Source: CAWGMT01 sp963823675
Lineage (GTDB): Bacteria > Planctomycetota > Planctomycetia > Isosphaerales > Isosphaeraceae
Length of the DNA stretch: 64,000 nucleotides
NCBI GenBank assembly: GCA_963823675.1
Contig: CAWGMT010000012.1
Coordinates: 1,550,001 to 1,614,000 of the forward strand
Direction of reading: 5' to 3'
Part shown: positions 1 through 15,300 of the stretch, piece after piece
Position numbering within the stretch: the first letter of the stretch is position 1
How the letters are laid out: each line of letters opens with the position of its first letter
Notes under the pieces: generated by a model
What the model was told of the DNA's origin: nothing
Databases searched by the model: none
Seen by the model: the letters and a program-made list of their open reading frames with translations, nothing else
Position numbers and translations under genes: made by a program

Positions 1-320
1 TTTTTGTACACGCTGACCGGCCTGACCCCTTCGGCCTCGTACACTCTGCGGCTGCACTTTGCCGACCCGTCGTCGACGGCGGCCGGCCAGCGGGAGTTCA
101 ACGTGAGCGTCAACGGCACGCAGGTGCTGACCAATTTCGACATCTTCGCGGCGGCTGGCGGGCAGGATCAGGCGGTGGTGGAGTCGCTGGCGGTGACGGC
201 CGACGCGGAGGGCCAATTGGCGATCAGCTTCTCCAACGGGGCCGCGGGGTATCCGCTGGTCAATGGGATCGAGCTGGACTCGGGCGGATCGATCGTGCAG
301 GCAATCAACTGCGGCGAGAT
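1..320 (+). other. Malectin-like domain 1 (partial)
   Basis: Frame 1 encodes the C-terminal part of a malectin-type carbohydrate-binding fold, with RLHFADPSSTAAGQREFNV followed by NGTQVLTNFDIFAAAGG and a closing VNGIEL. Malectin domains bind disaccharides, so a glycan-binding role is inferred. A close copy lies at 1234-1660. The start of this domain is outside the window. Confidence 0.65.
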
Positions 321-3300
321 CGCCGGCGGCACGCTGACGATCGGGGCCGCGCCCTTCACCAACCAGGGCTCCCTCCAGGTCCAGAACGGTGAGACGCTGG
401 CCATCAGCGGCCTGACGGACAACCTGGGCAATGCCACGCTCAGCGGCAGCGGCTCGAGCCTCAGTCTCAGCGGCACCGACTATGTGGTCAACCAGGGCCT
501 GACCGCCGGCACGGGCCAGGCGCTGACGCTGGATGGCACCTGGAGCAACGCGGCGGGCTCGACCATCGCGGCCACCGGCGCGACGCTCAACCTGGGCGAT
601 TCGGCGGGCAATGCCTGGTCCAACCAGGGGACGATCAGCGCGACCAACAGCACGGTCAACCTGGGCGGCAGTTTCAGCGTGGCCGGCCTGGGCTCGTTCA
701 CCCCTTTTGGGGGAACGGTGAATTTGACCGGCACCCTGAACAACACCGGCACGACGCTGGCCCTGACCGCCGCCACCGGCTCGTGGAACCTGCTGGGCGG
801 CACGATCAGCGGCGGCACCGTGAGCGAGGCCGGCGGCGCCGAGCTGACCTTCACCACCTCCGGCGGCACCCTGGCCGCCGTCACCTTCGACAACAACCTC
901 GACCTGACCTCGGTCAACGACGCCAACGCCACCATCACCGACGGCCTGACGCTCGACGGCGCCACCGTCGATCTGGGCAACGCCGCGGGCACGACCTACG
1001 GTGAGCTCGACTTCAGCGGCACCCAGACCCTCGGCGGCACCGGCACGGTCCTCTTCGGCAAGGACGGCTCCAACACGGTGTACGAGACCGCCTACCCCAG
1101 CGGCACGCTGACCTTGGGCAGCGGGATCACCGTCCGCGGCAGCAGCGGCACGATCGGCGGCTACTACTCCGGCAATGCGGTGGTCAACCAGGGGACCATT
1201 GCGGCCGACGACAGCGGCGGTCTGACGCCCCCGTTCGTCTACGACACCGACTTCAGCGGCGGCGGTACCAGCAGCGCGGCCGACACCATCAGCACCAGCG
1301 GCGTGACCAACCCAGCGCCCGAGGCGGTCTACCAGACGTTCCGCGAGGGTACCTTCTCCTACACGCTGACCGGACTGACCGCCTCGGCCTCGTACACCCT
1401 GCGGCTACACTTTGCCGACCCGTCGTCGACGGCGGCCGGCCAGCGGGAGTTCAACGTGAGCGTCAACGGCACGCAGGTGCTGACCAACTTCGACATCTTC
1501 GCGGCGACCGGCGGGGCGGATCAGGCGGTGGTCGAGTCACTGCCCGTGACGGCCGACGCGCAGGGCCAATTGACGATCAGCTTCTCGTACGGGGCCGCGG
1601 GAACCCCGCTGGTCAATGGGATCGAGTTGGACTCGGGCGGTTCGATCGTCCAGGCGATCAACTGCGGCGAGCTGGCCGGCGGCACGCTGACGATCAGCCC
1701 CTCGACCTTCACCAATCAGGGCTCCTTGGTGGTCACCAATACCGAGACCCTGGCTATCAGCTCCAGCACGTTCACCAACTTCAGCGACGGCACTCTGGCT
1801 GGTGGCACGTACAGCGTCGGCGGGACCTTCCAGTTCCCGAACGCGGCGATCACGACCGACACCACCAGCATCATCCTGAGCGGGGCGTCCGGGCAGATCA
1901 TCAATCAGAACGGTCAGAACGCTCTATCGAGCCTCTCCAAGATCGCGGCCGGGGCGAGCTTGCAGCTCCTGGGCGGCGCGTCACTCGCGACCACCGTGAA
2001 TCTCGACAATGCCGGGACCATAAGCCTCAGCCCCGGCAGCTTGAACGTCACGGGCAATTATACCCAGGAGACCGCGGGCGTTCTCGACGTCGGCATCGGC
2101 GGCCTCGCCGCGGGCAGCCAGTTCGGCCAACTCAATGTCGGCGGCCAGGACGCGCTCAATGGCACCCTTAATATCAGCCTGCTGGATGGCAATGCTCCGC
2201 AGTCGGGGGATAGCTACCGCATCTTGACCTTCGGCTCGCGAACGGGTGACTTCGCCACCGAGACCGGCCTCAACCTCGGGGCGGAGGCAGCTTTTTCTCC
2301 CACCTACGACTCCACTGGGCTCGACCTCAACGTCATTTCTGAGCAGGCGGGCAGCACGACAACCGTCGCCTCGTCGTTGAACCCCTCGAGCTACGGTCAA
2401 TCCGTGACGTTCACGGCGACGGTCTCGGCCGCTCCGCCCGCGAGCGGCACTCCGACCGGGACCGTCATCTTCTACGACGGCACCACCGCCATCGACACCG
2501 AGACCTTGAGCAACGGCTCGGCCAGCTACACAACCTCGGCCCTGGCAGCGGGCGGGCAGTCGATCACCGCCCAGTACGGCGGCGACACCAACTTCACCGG
2601 CAGCACCTCCGCAACCCTCACGCAGGTCGTCAACCAGGATGGCAGCGCCACGGTGGTCACCTCGTCGTTGAACCCCACGGTCTACGGCCAGCAGGTGACG
2701 TTCACCGCGACGGTGACTGCCGCAGCGCCGGGGAGCGGCACGCCCACCGGCCAGGTCACCTTCTACGACGGCACGACCGCCATCGACACCGCGACCCTCA
2801 GCAACGGCTCGGCCAGCTTCACGACCTCGGCCCTGCCAGCAGGCGGGCAATCGATCACGGTGCAATACCAGGGGGATAGCAATTTCACAGCGATCACGTC
2901 GGCGGCGGTAGCCCAGATGGTGAATCAAGATGGCAGTACGACGGCGGTTTCCTCGTCGGCTAACCCGGCCAACCTCGGCCAATCGGTGACGTTCGCCGCC
3001 ACGGTATCGGCCGCAGCGCCGGGGAGCGGCACGCCGACTGGGACCGTCACCTTCTACGATGGCACGACCGCCATCGACACCGAGACCTTGAGCGACGGCT
3101 CGGCAACGTTCACGACCTCATCGCTTGCCCCCGGGAGCCACGCCATCAGCGTCGGTTACGGCGGCGACGCCAACTTCACCGGCAGCACGTCGGCGACGCT
3201 AACCGAGGCCATCCGGCAGGCGAGCGCCACCACGGTGGTCACTTCCTCGGTCAATCCTACGGTCTACGGCCAATCCGTGACCTTCACGGCGACGGTCTCG

Positions 3301-6300
3301 GCCGTTGCACCCGCGACCGGCACCCCGACCGGGACCGTCACCTTCTATGATGGCACGACCGCCATCGATACCGAGACCTTGAGCGACGGCTCGGCCAGCT
3401 ACTCAGCATCGGCGCTGGCGGAGGGCGGGCACTCGATCACCGCCGGGTACAGCGGTGACTCGAATTTCATGCCCAGCAGCTCCACGGCCTTCACGCAGAC
3501 CGTCAATCAGGATGGGAGCGCGACGGCGGTGAATTCGTCGTTGAACCCCTCGGTCTACGGCCAATCGGTGACGTTCACGGCGGCCGTGACTGCCGCAGCG
3601 CCGGGGAGCGGCACGCCCACCGGCCAGGTCACCTTCTACGACGGCGCGACCGCGATCGACACCGAGACCTTGAGCGGCGGCTTGGCCTCCTACACCACCG
3701 CTGCCCTGACCCTCGGCGGGCACTCGATCACGGCCGAGTACGCTGGCGACCCCAATTTCATGGGAAGTAACTCGACGGCCATCACTCAGACCGTCAACGT
3801 TGGCCCGCCGGTGGCCAGCAGCCAGTCCGTGACGACGGCTGAGGGCATTGCCGTGCCGCTAATTCTGGTCAGCACGGACCCCAACGGCGATCCGCTGACC
3901 TACACGGTCACCACGCTGCCCGCGGATGGCCAGCTCAGCGGATCGGGCGCTGATCTAACCTACACGCCCAATGCGGGCTTCGCGGGCAGCGACAGCTTCC
4001 AGTTCACGGCCACCGATACCACCTCCGGCCTGGTCAGCAACACAGCCACCGTCTCCATCACGGTCATCGCCGCGCCGGTGGCCAGCAGCCAGTCGGTGAC
4101 GACCGGTGAGGGCATTGCCACGGCCCTCACTCTTGTCAGTACCGACCCCAACGGCGACCCTCTGAGCTTCACCGTGACCAGGCAGCCGGTAAAAGGCACG
4201 CTGAGCGGCTCCGGGGCCAACCTCACGTACACTCCGAGTGCGGGCGCCTACGACCAGGATCTCTTCCAGTTCACGGTTACCGACACCGCCACGGGCCTGG
4301 TGAGCAACACCGCCACCATCTCCATCAATATTGTTCCCCCGCCGGTGGCCTCCGGTCAGTTCGTCGTTGCGGAAACCGGCGTGCCCCAAGCGATCACCCT
4401 GGCCAGTACCGACCCTGATGGGGATCCCCTGACTTACACGGTTACTGCGCCGCCGGCGGACGGCCAGCTTGGCGGCTCCGGGGCCAACCTCACTTTCACC
4501 TCCAATGCGGGCTTCGCGGGCAGCGACAGCTTCCAGTTCACGGCTACCGACACGGCGACCGGCCTGGTCAGCAACACGGCCACGGTCTCCATCAGCGTTG
4601 TCCTCGCACCAGTGGCCAGCAGCGAGTCGGTAGAGACGGCTGAGGGCATGGCCACGGTGCTGCCCCTGGTGAGCACCGACCCCAATGGCGACCCGCTGAC
4701 CTATACCGTCGCCACGCCGCCCTCGGGCGGACAGCTCAGCGGGTCGGGCGCTAATCTGACCTACACGCCCAATGCGGGCTTCACGGGCAGCGACAGCTTC
4801 CAGTTCACGGCTACCGATGCGGCGACCGGCCTGGTCAGCAATACCGCCATCGTCTCCATCACGGTTGTCCCCCCGCCTGTGGCCAGCAACCAGTCGGTGA
4901 CGATCGACGCGGGCGTGTCTCAGGGGATTACTCTGGTGAGCACCGACCCCGACGGCGACCCGCTGACCTTCGCCGTAACCATGCCGCCCTCCGACGGCCA
5001 GCTCAGCGGCAGTGGATCTGACTTGACCTTCACACCCGACGCGGGGTTCACCGGTAGCGACAGCTTTCAGTTCACCGTTACCGATACCACGACCGGCCTG
5101 GTCAGTAATACCGCCACCATTGCCCTCACGGTTATCCCACCGCCAGTGGCCAGCAGCCAGTCGGCGACGATCAACGCCGGCGGGGCCACGACCATTGCCC
5201 TGGTCAGCACGGACCCCAACGGCGATCCTCTGAGCTACACGGTCACCACGCCGCCAGCGGATGGCCAGCTTAGCGGCTCGGGCGCCGATCTGACCTACGC
5301 GCCCGCTGCGGGCTTCACGGGCAGCGACAGCTTTCAGTTCACGACGACCGATACGACCACCGGCCTGGTCAGCAACACCGCCACCGTCTCCATCACCGTT
5401 GTCAACTCACCGGTGGCCAGCAGCCAGTCGGTGACGACCGGTGAGGGTAACGCCAGGGCCCTCACTCTGGTCACCACCGACCCCAACGGCGACCCTCTGA
5501 CCTATGCCATCACCAGGGAGCCGGCGGATGGCCACCTCAGTGGTTCCGGCGCCAACCTGACCTACGTGCCCAACGCGGGCTTCACAGGCAGTGACGTCTT
5601 CTCGTTCACGGCCACCGATACCACCACCGGCCTGGTCAGCGATCCAGCCACGGTTACCCTCATCGTCGACCCGCCGCCCGAGGCTTACGGTCAGTCGCTA
5701 ACGGTGGGGGAGGGTCTGGCCAAAGCCATCACCCTGGATAGCTCCGACCCCAACGGCGACACCCTGACCTACACCATCATCGCGCAGCCGGCGGGCGGAC
5801 GGGTCAGCGGCTCGGGCGCCAACTTGACTTACACGCCCAACGCCGGCTTTGCCGGCAGCGATAGCTTCCAGTTCACGGCCACCGATACCACGACCGGCCT
5901 GGTCAGCAACACCGCCACCGTCTCCATCACCCTCATCCCCCCGCCATTGACGAGCAACGAGTCGGTGGCGACCGACGAGGGCATCGCCAGGACCATCATC
6001 CTGATCAGTACCGACCCCGATGACGACGGCCTGACCTATGCCGTCACCACGCCGCCGGCCAACGGCCAGCTCAGCGGCAGTGGGTCGCAGGTGACCTTTA
6101 CCCCCGACGCGGGCTTCACGGGCAGCGACAGCTTCCAGTTCACTACCACCGATACCAGGACCGGACTGGTCAGCAATACCTCCACCATCTCCGTCACCGT
6201 CGTCCCTCCGCCGGTGGCCAGCGGCCAGATGATGGTGATGGGCGAGGGCCTGTCCAAGGCCATTACCCTGGCCAGTACCGACCCCAATAACGATCCCCTG

Positions 6301-9300
6301 ACGTACACCGTGACCGCCCAGCCGGCGGACGGCCGGGTCAGCGGCTCCGGTGCCAACCTCACTTTTACCCCGAATGCGGGCTTCACGGGCAGCGACAGCT
6401 TCCAATTCACAGCCACCGACGTCGTCACGGGGCTGGTCAGCAACACCGCCACCGTCTCCATCACGGTCGTCGCCCCGCCGCTGGCCAGCAGCCAGTCGTT
6501 GACGACCGAGCAGAGCGGTGCCGTGGCCATCACCCTGGTCAGTTCCGACCCTCATGGCGATCCCCTGGTTTACAAGGTTAGCGCACAGCCGGCTGATGGC
6601 CAGCTCAGTGGTTCCGGCGCCAACCTGACCTACGTGCCCAACGCGAGCTTCGTCGGCAGCGATAGCTTCCAATTCACGGCCACCGACACCACCACGGGCC
6701 TGGTCAGCAACGCCGCCACCGTCTTTATCAACGTCACTCCAGTGGGGACTGTGGCCACTGGGGTCACCGCGATTCTTTCGGGGGGCAACCTCGAGGTTAC
6801 ACTGACGGTGGCCGGGGACGCCGCGTTCCTTTCCGAGACCGGAACGACGATCCAGGTTTCCGATGGAACGACCACCACCGGTTTCAACGCCGCCGTGGTG
6901 ACCGGGGTCATCAATGTCCAGGGCAACAACCTGCCCGAACAAACGGTGGAGCTGCTCGGCCTTTCCGTCGCCAACGCGCTGATTGTGGCTGGGGTCAGTA
7001 CCGTCGCCATAACCGGCAACGTCGCCATTCGCTCGGCCAACCTGTCCAGCAGCGGCACGATCAGCGTAGGCGACGGCGTCTTCCTCTCTGCCCGGCAGAT
7101 CGAAGGGACCGATCCCTTTACCGACCCATCGACCGGAAACTCCGGCGACCTGACTCTGGCGTCGACCACGATCGCCGTCGGCGACGGTGCCGCACTCCTC
7201 GCCCAGGCCGGCAACGGCTTCGCGGCCGGCAACGTGACACTGGCCGCCAGCAGTGCTGAGAACGCGACCTGGGCTCCGGGAGTTACCGGGTTTGAAACGA
7301 CGATACCGGCAGCGATGGTCGCAGTCGGCGCCGCAACGATCGAAGGCAACGATGTATCGATCTCGGCCACGGCGACCTCCCAGAAAAGCGTCAACCTGTC
7401 GACCCCGCTCTCCGATCCAACGCAAGGCCCGTTTCTGCGGGTTGATCAGACCGACATCCTTCCCTTCGTGGCGGACGCGGCGGCCGTCGTTTCCCAGGCC
7501 GATGCGACGGTCACCATTGGTGATTCCTCCACCATCCAGGCCAGTCAGAACGTCACGCTGCAATCGGAGGCTACCAGCGCCGCGGCCATCACAACCAGTG
7601 CCCTGGACAGCGGTGTGACCCTCGGCAGCTCGGCCCCGACAGCCAGCGTCCTTGTCGCAGGGGGCTCCGACGGGGCCAGCATTACAGCGGGTGCTGCGTT
7701 TGACATGCAGGCCGCCGCCAACAACACCCTGGCCGTAACGGCCCTCGTGCCCGCCGGCGGGGACCTGTCCAACGTGACGTTCGCGTACGGCCTGGGCCGC
7801 TCTACCTCGACCGCAGACATCCAGGCCGGCGCCACCGTGGTAGCCGGCACCGCGTCCGTCCAGGCAAACAATACCAACAACTTTTCCACGCAGGCCATCG
7901 CTGGTGGCTTCGCCCAGGGCAGCGGACCAGGCGTGGGAGCGACCGTCGCCATCGGCGACTACCAGTCAACGGCCACAGCCACGGTCGGCGGGCAGGTCAC
8001 CACCTCCGGCGACCTGACGATTGCAGCCCAGTCGGTGAACGCGACAGACGTCACTCAGGCCTTCGCCGCCGTCCTTGATCAGACCGGCTCTTCCAGCCTG
8101 CTGCAAGCTCTAGCGGCATATCTCGCCGGCTTCCCACTCAGTACACCGGCCAACGGCAACACGCTCGACCCGACCGGCTCCGGCGGATCCATCACCATAG
8201 GCGGCGCCGTGGTCCTCGATGTCGGCGCCAACACCGCCAGCGCCTCGCTCGCGGACGGCGCGCAGGTTTCCGCGGGCGGCAACCTGAGCGTCACCTCGCT
8301 GGCCCAGGACAACATCCAGGCAAGCGCCGTCTCCACCGCCGGAGACGCCACCCAGGGGAGCGTCGGAGGCGCCGTTGTGGTCTCCCTTTATAGCAACGAG
8401 GCCGACGCCTTCATTGGCGGCGCCGTGGCCAACGTGAGCGGCACCGTGGATGTCGCAGCCAACGCCAGCGTCCCCAACCCGTCCACCGCCTTCACGCCCT
8501 CGGTGAGCCTGGCTGGCGCGGGCGGAGCGACCGGGACCGACCGGATCGCGGAACAATACGACGACGGCGGCTCGGTCGGGAGCCAGGTCAACGCAGCGCT
8601 GGCCCCCTATGCAGCGTACCTCGCTCCGCTCCTTTCCAACGCGGCCGGCGTGGGCACCAGCTACGTCGATGCCGGGGGGACCGTGAATCCAGCCGACGCG
8701 CCGGGTGTGGGAGGCGGCGTGAAATGGCTGTCCGTCTCGAACACCGCGAACGCCTACATCGGCTCCGGGGCACGGATCAACCAGTCGGTGTCCGCTCCAG
8801 CCCAGGACGTGCACGTACAAGCCACCGCCACCACGCAGACGGTCAACCTCGCCGGCCAGGGTTCCGCGTTCGGCTACCGCGGCGGCTCGGGCTCGGTCGG
8901 TGTCGGCGGCTTCCTCGACAAGGTTTCCTGTGACGACACCGCCCTTGCCTACATCGCTACCGGTGCCTTGGTATCGGCAGGGCAAGACGTGACGGTCACG
9001 GCGGATAATTCGACTTACCTGCTCGACGGCGTCGTCGCCGGCGCCGAGCGCCAAGCGTGGGTGCCCTTGGCGCCATCGTCTTCGACATCGTCACCAACCA
9101 GACGCTGGCGTACATCGAGGCCGGCGCACTGGTCCACGCGGGCCGCAACGTGATCGTGACAGCCGACAACCAGGGGCAGTACGTCAACCTCACAGGCGGC
9201 CTGGCCACCGGCCGAACCACCGGGTTCGGCGTTTCCGCGTCCTTTACCATTCTCAGCAACAAGACGGAGGCGTTCCTCGGCGACCCGGCCGGCTCGACCG

Positions 9301-12300
9301 CCGCCACCGGGTCGGTCCAGGCGGGCAACGACATCGATCTGAACGCCCAGTCCAACCAGTCCGTCTGGAACACGGCCGTCAGCGGCGCCTACGGCACGGG
9401 CATCGACTATGGCAGTGGCGGCGTGAGTAGCGACCAGGGGCTGCAATACGGGCTTGGCGTCTCCGGCGACAACGCCGTCAACGTGGTCACCGACACGACC
9501 GAGGCCTTGATCGGCAATGGCATCGAGGTCACGGCGGGGAACGACCTGAACCTTCAGGCGGCCGACAACCCCGCGCTGACGGCCAGCGCCGGGGGGTTGG
9601 CCTTCGGCAACGACGGCGGGATCGCAGGGTCCTTCGCCAGCAACATCCTGAGCATGACCACGTATGCCGAAACCGACAACGCCCTCTTGCGGGCCACCGA
9701 CGTCAACCTCCAGGCCAGCTCGGCCAACCAACTCGCCACCTTCAGCAACGGCGGCAGTGGGGCGAACGACAACACGAGCGTCGCCGGCTCGGCCAACTTC
9801 AACGCGTTGAGCAACGACGTGGAGGCGGAGCTGGGTGACGGGACGACGACCGCGGCCGCCGGCAACGTCACGGTTGCGGCCAACAACTCGACCCAGGTGA
9901 TGTCCGATGCCGGCGGGGCGTCGGCCCTGGCGCTCGACTCGCCAGGGGTCGGCGCGGCCGTAGACGTCGGTGTCTATCGCAACAACGTCGCCGCTGTCCT
10001 GGGCAACGGCTCGTTGACTGCCGGCGGCTCGGTCGAGATCCTTTCCTCCTCGACCGAAACCGTCGACGCCATTGCGGCGGCGCTCGCGATCGGCTCCATG
10101 ACGAGCATGGGCACCGCTGTCGGCGCGTCACTCTGCACCGAAACCATTTCCCCGGATATCCAGGCGTATGTTCAGGGAAGCGTGTCCACGCCGCAGAGTC
10201 TGTACGTCAACGCCGCCGATAACGCCACCGTCGCCGTCATCGCCGGCGGGGCGGCGGGCAACGCAGGCCGCGCGATTGGCGCTTCTCTGGCAAACGTCAA
10301 CTTCGAAGGTTCCGTGCAGGCGTTCATAGCCGGCGTCGTCACTGCCGGCGGCAACGGGCCGGCCCTTTTCGACCCCAACGGCAGCGGCTTCGGCGGCAAC
10401 GGGCTCATCGTACACGCCGACTCCACCGACAACTTCCTGCTGGCCGCCGGAGGCGCGGCCACCTCATCCTCCGGCCTCGCCGTCCCAGCCTCGGCTGTCG
10501 TCGATACCATGAACAGCGACACCGACGCCTACATCGGCTCGGCGGCCACGGTGAACAATTCGGAGCTGGGAGCAGCGCCTGTGCAGTCTGTCCTGGTGCG
10601 TGCCGAGCAGGCCACCACTCTCTTGGACGTCGCGGGCTTCTACGGGAACAGCGAGGGACAAGACGACTTCGGCGGCGCGCTGGACGCGGAAGCCATCAAC
10701 CCGAGCGTCAACGCCTACATTGGCCCCCTCGCCCGGGTCAACGCCCTTGATAACGTCGTCGTGGCCGCTGTCTCAACCCTGAGCGCGAGCTCGATCGTGG
10801 CAGGCACCGCCGGGGCTGGCAATATCGCCATCGACGGCTCCGTCGCCTTGCTGTCCTTCGACACCACAACCCAGGCGTACATTGACCAGGCGGCCGCCGT
10901 CACCGCTTTGAACAACGTGTCCCTCGCCGCCGACCACACCACGACGATCAGCACCAATACCGGTGCCTCCACCTTCGGCGGCACAGTCGGCGTGGGCTTC
11001 TCGAGCGCGACCGTTTACAACGTCGACGTCACCAAGGCGTACATCAACACCGGCGCGCAGGTACTGGCCGACGGCGACGGGGCGGCCATCGCCGTCCTGA
11101 CCGGCCAGCGGGGCTCCAGCGGCAACGAATTGACCGCCCCCATCAACGGCGTGTCGGTCATCGCCACTTCCTACGAATACCTCACGCCGCAGAGCGCGGG
11201 CTCGCCGGGTCAGTCATCCCCGGCGGCCGGCGCGGCCGCATCAGCGACCTTCACGGTGCTCAATGAGAAGACGCTGGCTTACGTGGCGCCGGGCGCGGTG
11301 GTCAACTCGTCGATCGCCGGTGCCGGATCAAACCAGACGGTCAACGTGCTCGCGGCCGACACGACGGTTGTCGCCAGCCTCGCCGGGGCGAACCCCGCGG
11401 GGCAGGTCGTGGGCGTCGGGGCCGGCGCCGACGTCGGCTCGATCACCAAGGACACCGAGGCCTACGTCGCGGGCACCGTAAACGCGGCCGACAATGTCCT
11501 CATCCAGGCCGATTCGCTGGAAATGCTCGCCGCCATGGCCGACAGCAACGCGGTGGCCGCGGCCATCGCCATCGCCGCCGCCGGTAGTGTCGATACGCTG
11601 AACCTCACGACCAAGGCTTACGTCGCCGATGGCGCGGACGTCTACGCCCTCGGCAACATCCTCGTCGCCGCCGCCGACTGCGACCACCTCGACATGATCG
11701 ACGACCTTTCGAACGCGGCCGGAGTCGGCAGTTTCGGCGCAGCGCTCGGCGTGGCTGTCGTGCGCAAGGACACCGAGGCCTACATCGGCCGCGCGCTGGT
11801 CGATGCCCAGGGCAACGCGCCTGGCATTACGGCCGACGATGGTTCCTTTAGCACGCAGTTCGTCGCCGACACGCCGGCGCCGGGCCATGTCAGCCCTCCC
11901 GGGATCGACCTGCTGAACCAGGTTCTGAACTTGATACTCAGCCAGACTGAGGTCACACCCCCGGCAGAGGACCCCGCGCTGTCGCAGGATCGGGTCGTCA
12001 CGCCCCAGACCGAAGAGGTCACCGGATTGGCGGTCACGGCAACGTCGACCGACGACATCGCCCAGCGCACCGAGGGTTTCGGGGCCGCCGTGGCGGCGGC
12101 GCCCCAGGCTTCCGTCGCCTCGGCGGTGGTATCGAACCTGACGTCCGCGTTCATCGGCAGCAACGCCCAGGTAAACCAAGACTCCGCCGGCCGCAACGCC
12201 GACCAGGGGGTCCTTGTCGCCGCGGGCAGCGATTACTTCGGCCTCGGAATCGATGGTTTCGGCTCCGCCGCCGCACTGGCCAGTATCGATCCAGCCGGCA

Positions 12301-15300
12301 ACGCGACCTTGGTCGGCAACACGACAACGGCCTACATCGGCAGTGCCGCGGTGGTCGGGCGCAGGCCGACGTCCAGGTGCTGGCGACTGCGGCGGAATAC
12401 GTCGTCTCGGTCACCAGCGGCTTCGGCGTGACGGGCGGCCTCAGCCTCGTCCCCAGCCTGGCCATCATCTCGCTCGCGCCCACCACCCTGGCGTACATCG
12501 ACCAGGATGCCGTTGTGACCGCGGTGGGCAACGTGCTGGTGCAGGCCCGGGATGATACGCACACCGATATCCTGGTCGGAAGCCTGGGGCTGGGTTTCCT
12601 GGCCAGCGTCGGCGCTTCCCTCGGTTCCACGTTCATTACCAAGGACACCGAGGCCTACGTTGCCGCGGGCGCCACGGTCAACGCCCAGGCCGCCGGCGGC
12701 GCCGGCATCACCGTCTACTCGGGCGACACCAGCGGCACCGGCTTCGGCACTTCGACCATCGACGGGCTCGGCGTCGAGGCTGAGTCGAGTGAGAACCTCG
12801 TCACAGCGGCCGGCAGTGGCGGCGCGGGCGGGCTCGTCTCGGTCGTGGGAGCGTTCAGCATCACGATCGACGAGTCGACGACCAAGGCGTACATCGACAA
12901 CGACGCCCGTATCAACCAGGACACCCCCAATGCGAGCGCCGCCCAGACGGTGAACGTCTCCGCGGTCAACAGCGTGAACACGCTGGGGGCCCCGGGGAAC
13001 CTGTCCGTCGGCGTGGGCAACCTCGCAGGCAGCGTCGATCTCGGTATCATCCGCAACAACACCCTCGCCTACACCGGCAAGGGCGCGGCCATAAGCGCCG
13101 CCGGTGACATCGACGTTTACGCCCTTTCGGCGATGTTGGTGCAGAGTGCGCCCGGCGGCGCCGGTGCCGCGGTCGCGGGACTGGACGGCTCGCTTTCGCT
13201 CTACTCGGTCGGCGCCGTCCTCGACCCGAATTCGCTCAACGAGCTGGGCAACCTCGCCGTTGACGCCGACCAGGCTATCCAGCAGCTCGCCTACGGGGCC
13301 AGCAGCGCCTTCGCCTCGATCCTCGACGCCTACACCGGCCTGCCGGTGCCCGGGGTCGCGCTGGTGCTCTCCAACAGCGGCTTCGCCTCGATTCTCAACG
13401 CCAACAGCAGCCTCTTCGGCCAGAATATCAACGCAGCCGCAACGAGCATCAGCGGCGCGAGTCCGGTCGATGCCGTCACTGCCAACGTCGATAGCACGGC
13501 CGCCACGCGAGGCACCGCCGCCACCATCGACGGCTCCGACCTCCATGCGGGCCAAAACGTCAACGTCCAGGGAACGGACGACCTGCAAACCATCGCCGAC
13601 ACGTCCTTCACGTTTGCCCTTGGCCTGTCATCATTACCCTTCACGCTCTCCGCCGACCTTGCTCTCGTCAACACCGACGACGGCGGGCAGGCATACGTGA
13701 TCGACGGGGCCAACATTTCCGCCGCTGGCGACGTCAACGTCCTGGGGGAGGCCGATAACCAAAACGAAGTGGTCGCAATGCTGGCCGAGAACAACCTGAG
13801 TAACACCGCTGCGGCCTATGTGGATGGATCGACCGTGATGGCTGGCGGGGCCGTGACCATCAACGCCACGTCCGCCGCCAAGATCGAGGCCACGCCCGCG
13901 AGCTATCTGCCCGGTTTCAGCGGCCTGGCGGTGCGGCTCGCCCAGAACAACGTCACCGACCATGTGGACGCCCATGTCTCGGACAACTCGGTCGTGACCG
14001 CGGGCGGCCCTTTTTCGGTGCTGGCGAGCGACAACGGGTCGATCGAGGCCGTGAGCATCGCCGTGACAATCTCCGGCGACGTCGGTCTGGGCGCGGCCTA
14101 CTCGGAGAACCATATCGCAAGCGCCGTAACGGCGTATATCGACGGGTCCAGGGCCATGGCCTCCTCGGTGAACGTGGCGGCGACCTTCACGCCCCAGATC
14201 ACCGCCATCACCGTTGGCGGCGCCTATGGCGGCTTTGGCGGCGCGGGTTCCACCTCCCAGAACCAGATCGCCGCGACCATCGAGGCCTACGTCGCCGACA
14301 GCTCGGTCGTCAACGCGACAAGCGACCTCATGGTGACGGCGACGGACGGGTCGGGCATCTTCGCGCTGGCGGGCAGCGGGGCAGGCGGCGGCGGCGTCGC
14401 CCTCGGACTTTCCTACGCGGCCAACTCCATCAACAACACGGTCAGCGCGCAAGTAGAAAACTCGACAGCCACCGCCACGTACGTCCAAATCGTGGCGACC
14501 GCCAGCCCCAACGTCAGCGCCATCGCGGTGGGCGGCGCAGGCGCCCTGGCGTGGCGGCGGGCGGCTCGGATTCGTCCAACACGGTCATCGAGAACGTCGC
14601 GGCGACCATCTCCGGCCAGGTGAACGCGGCAAATTCCCTGGACGTCGAGGCTCACGACGACGCGACCATCGTCTCGGTGGCCGGCAACGGCGCCGGGGCG
14701 ACCGGAGTCGCCATCGGGGGCGCTCTCTCGATGAATTCGATCACCACCAACGTCCAGGTGCAGATTGACGGCGGCAACGTCAGCACCCCAATGATAACCC
14801 TTTTGGGAGAGACGGCAGCCCAGATCAGCTCCGTCGCGGTGAGCGGCAGTGGAGCGGTCGGGGTCGCAGGGGGCGGCTCGGATTCCTCGAACATGATCGG
14901 CGGCATGGTCCTGACCGGAATCAGCGGCGGGGCGGTCGTGACGACCAGCGCCCCGCTCGACCTGGAAGCGGACGACAATGCAGCAATCGTCTCCGTTGCC
15001 GGCAACGGGGAAGGGGCGGTCGTGTCCGTCGGGGCGGCCATCTCGACGAACACCATCACCCCAGCCGTAGAGGCCGAGATTGCCGACGCCCAGGTCAATG
15101 CCCCGTCCGTCACGCTGGACGCGGAAATCAGCTCCACGATCACGTCGGTGGCGGTGGGCGGGGGCGGGGGTGTTGGAGTTGCGGCGGGTGGGGGCCTGTC
15201 ACAAAACAACATCAACCCGACGATCCAGGCAGAGATTATCAACTCGCAGGTGACCGCGCCGACTGTCAGCCTGCTGGGCGAAACGACCGCCCAGATTATC

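Noticed and set aside
5698..7563. Minus-strand open frame of 621 codons
   Set aside because: Antisense shadow of the cadherin-like array. Composition is low-complexity and no domain is recognisable.
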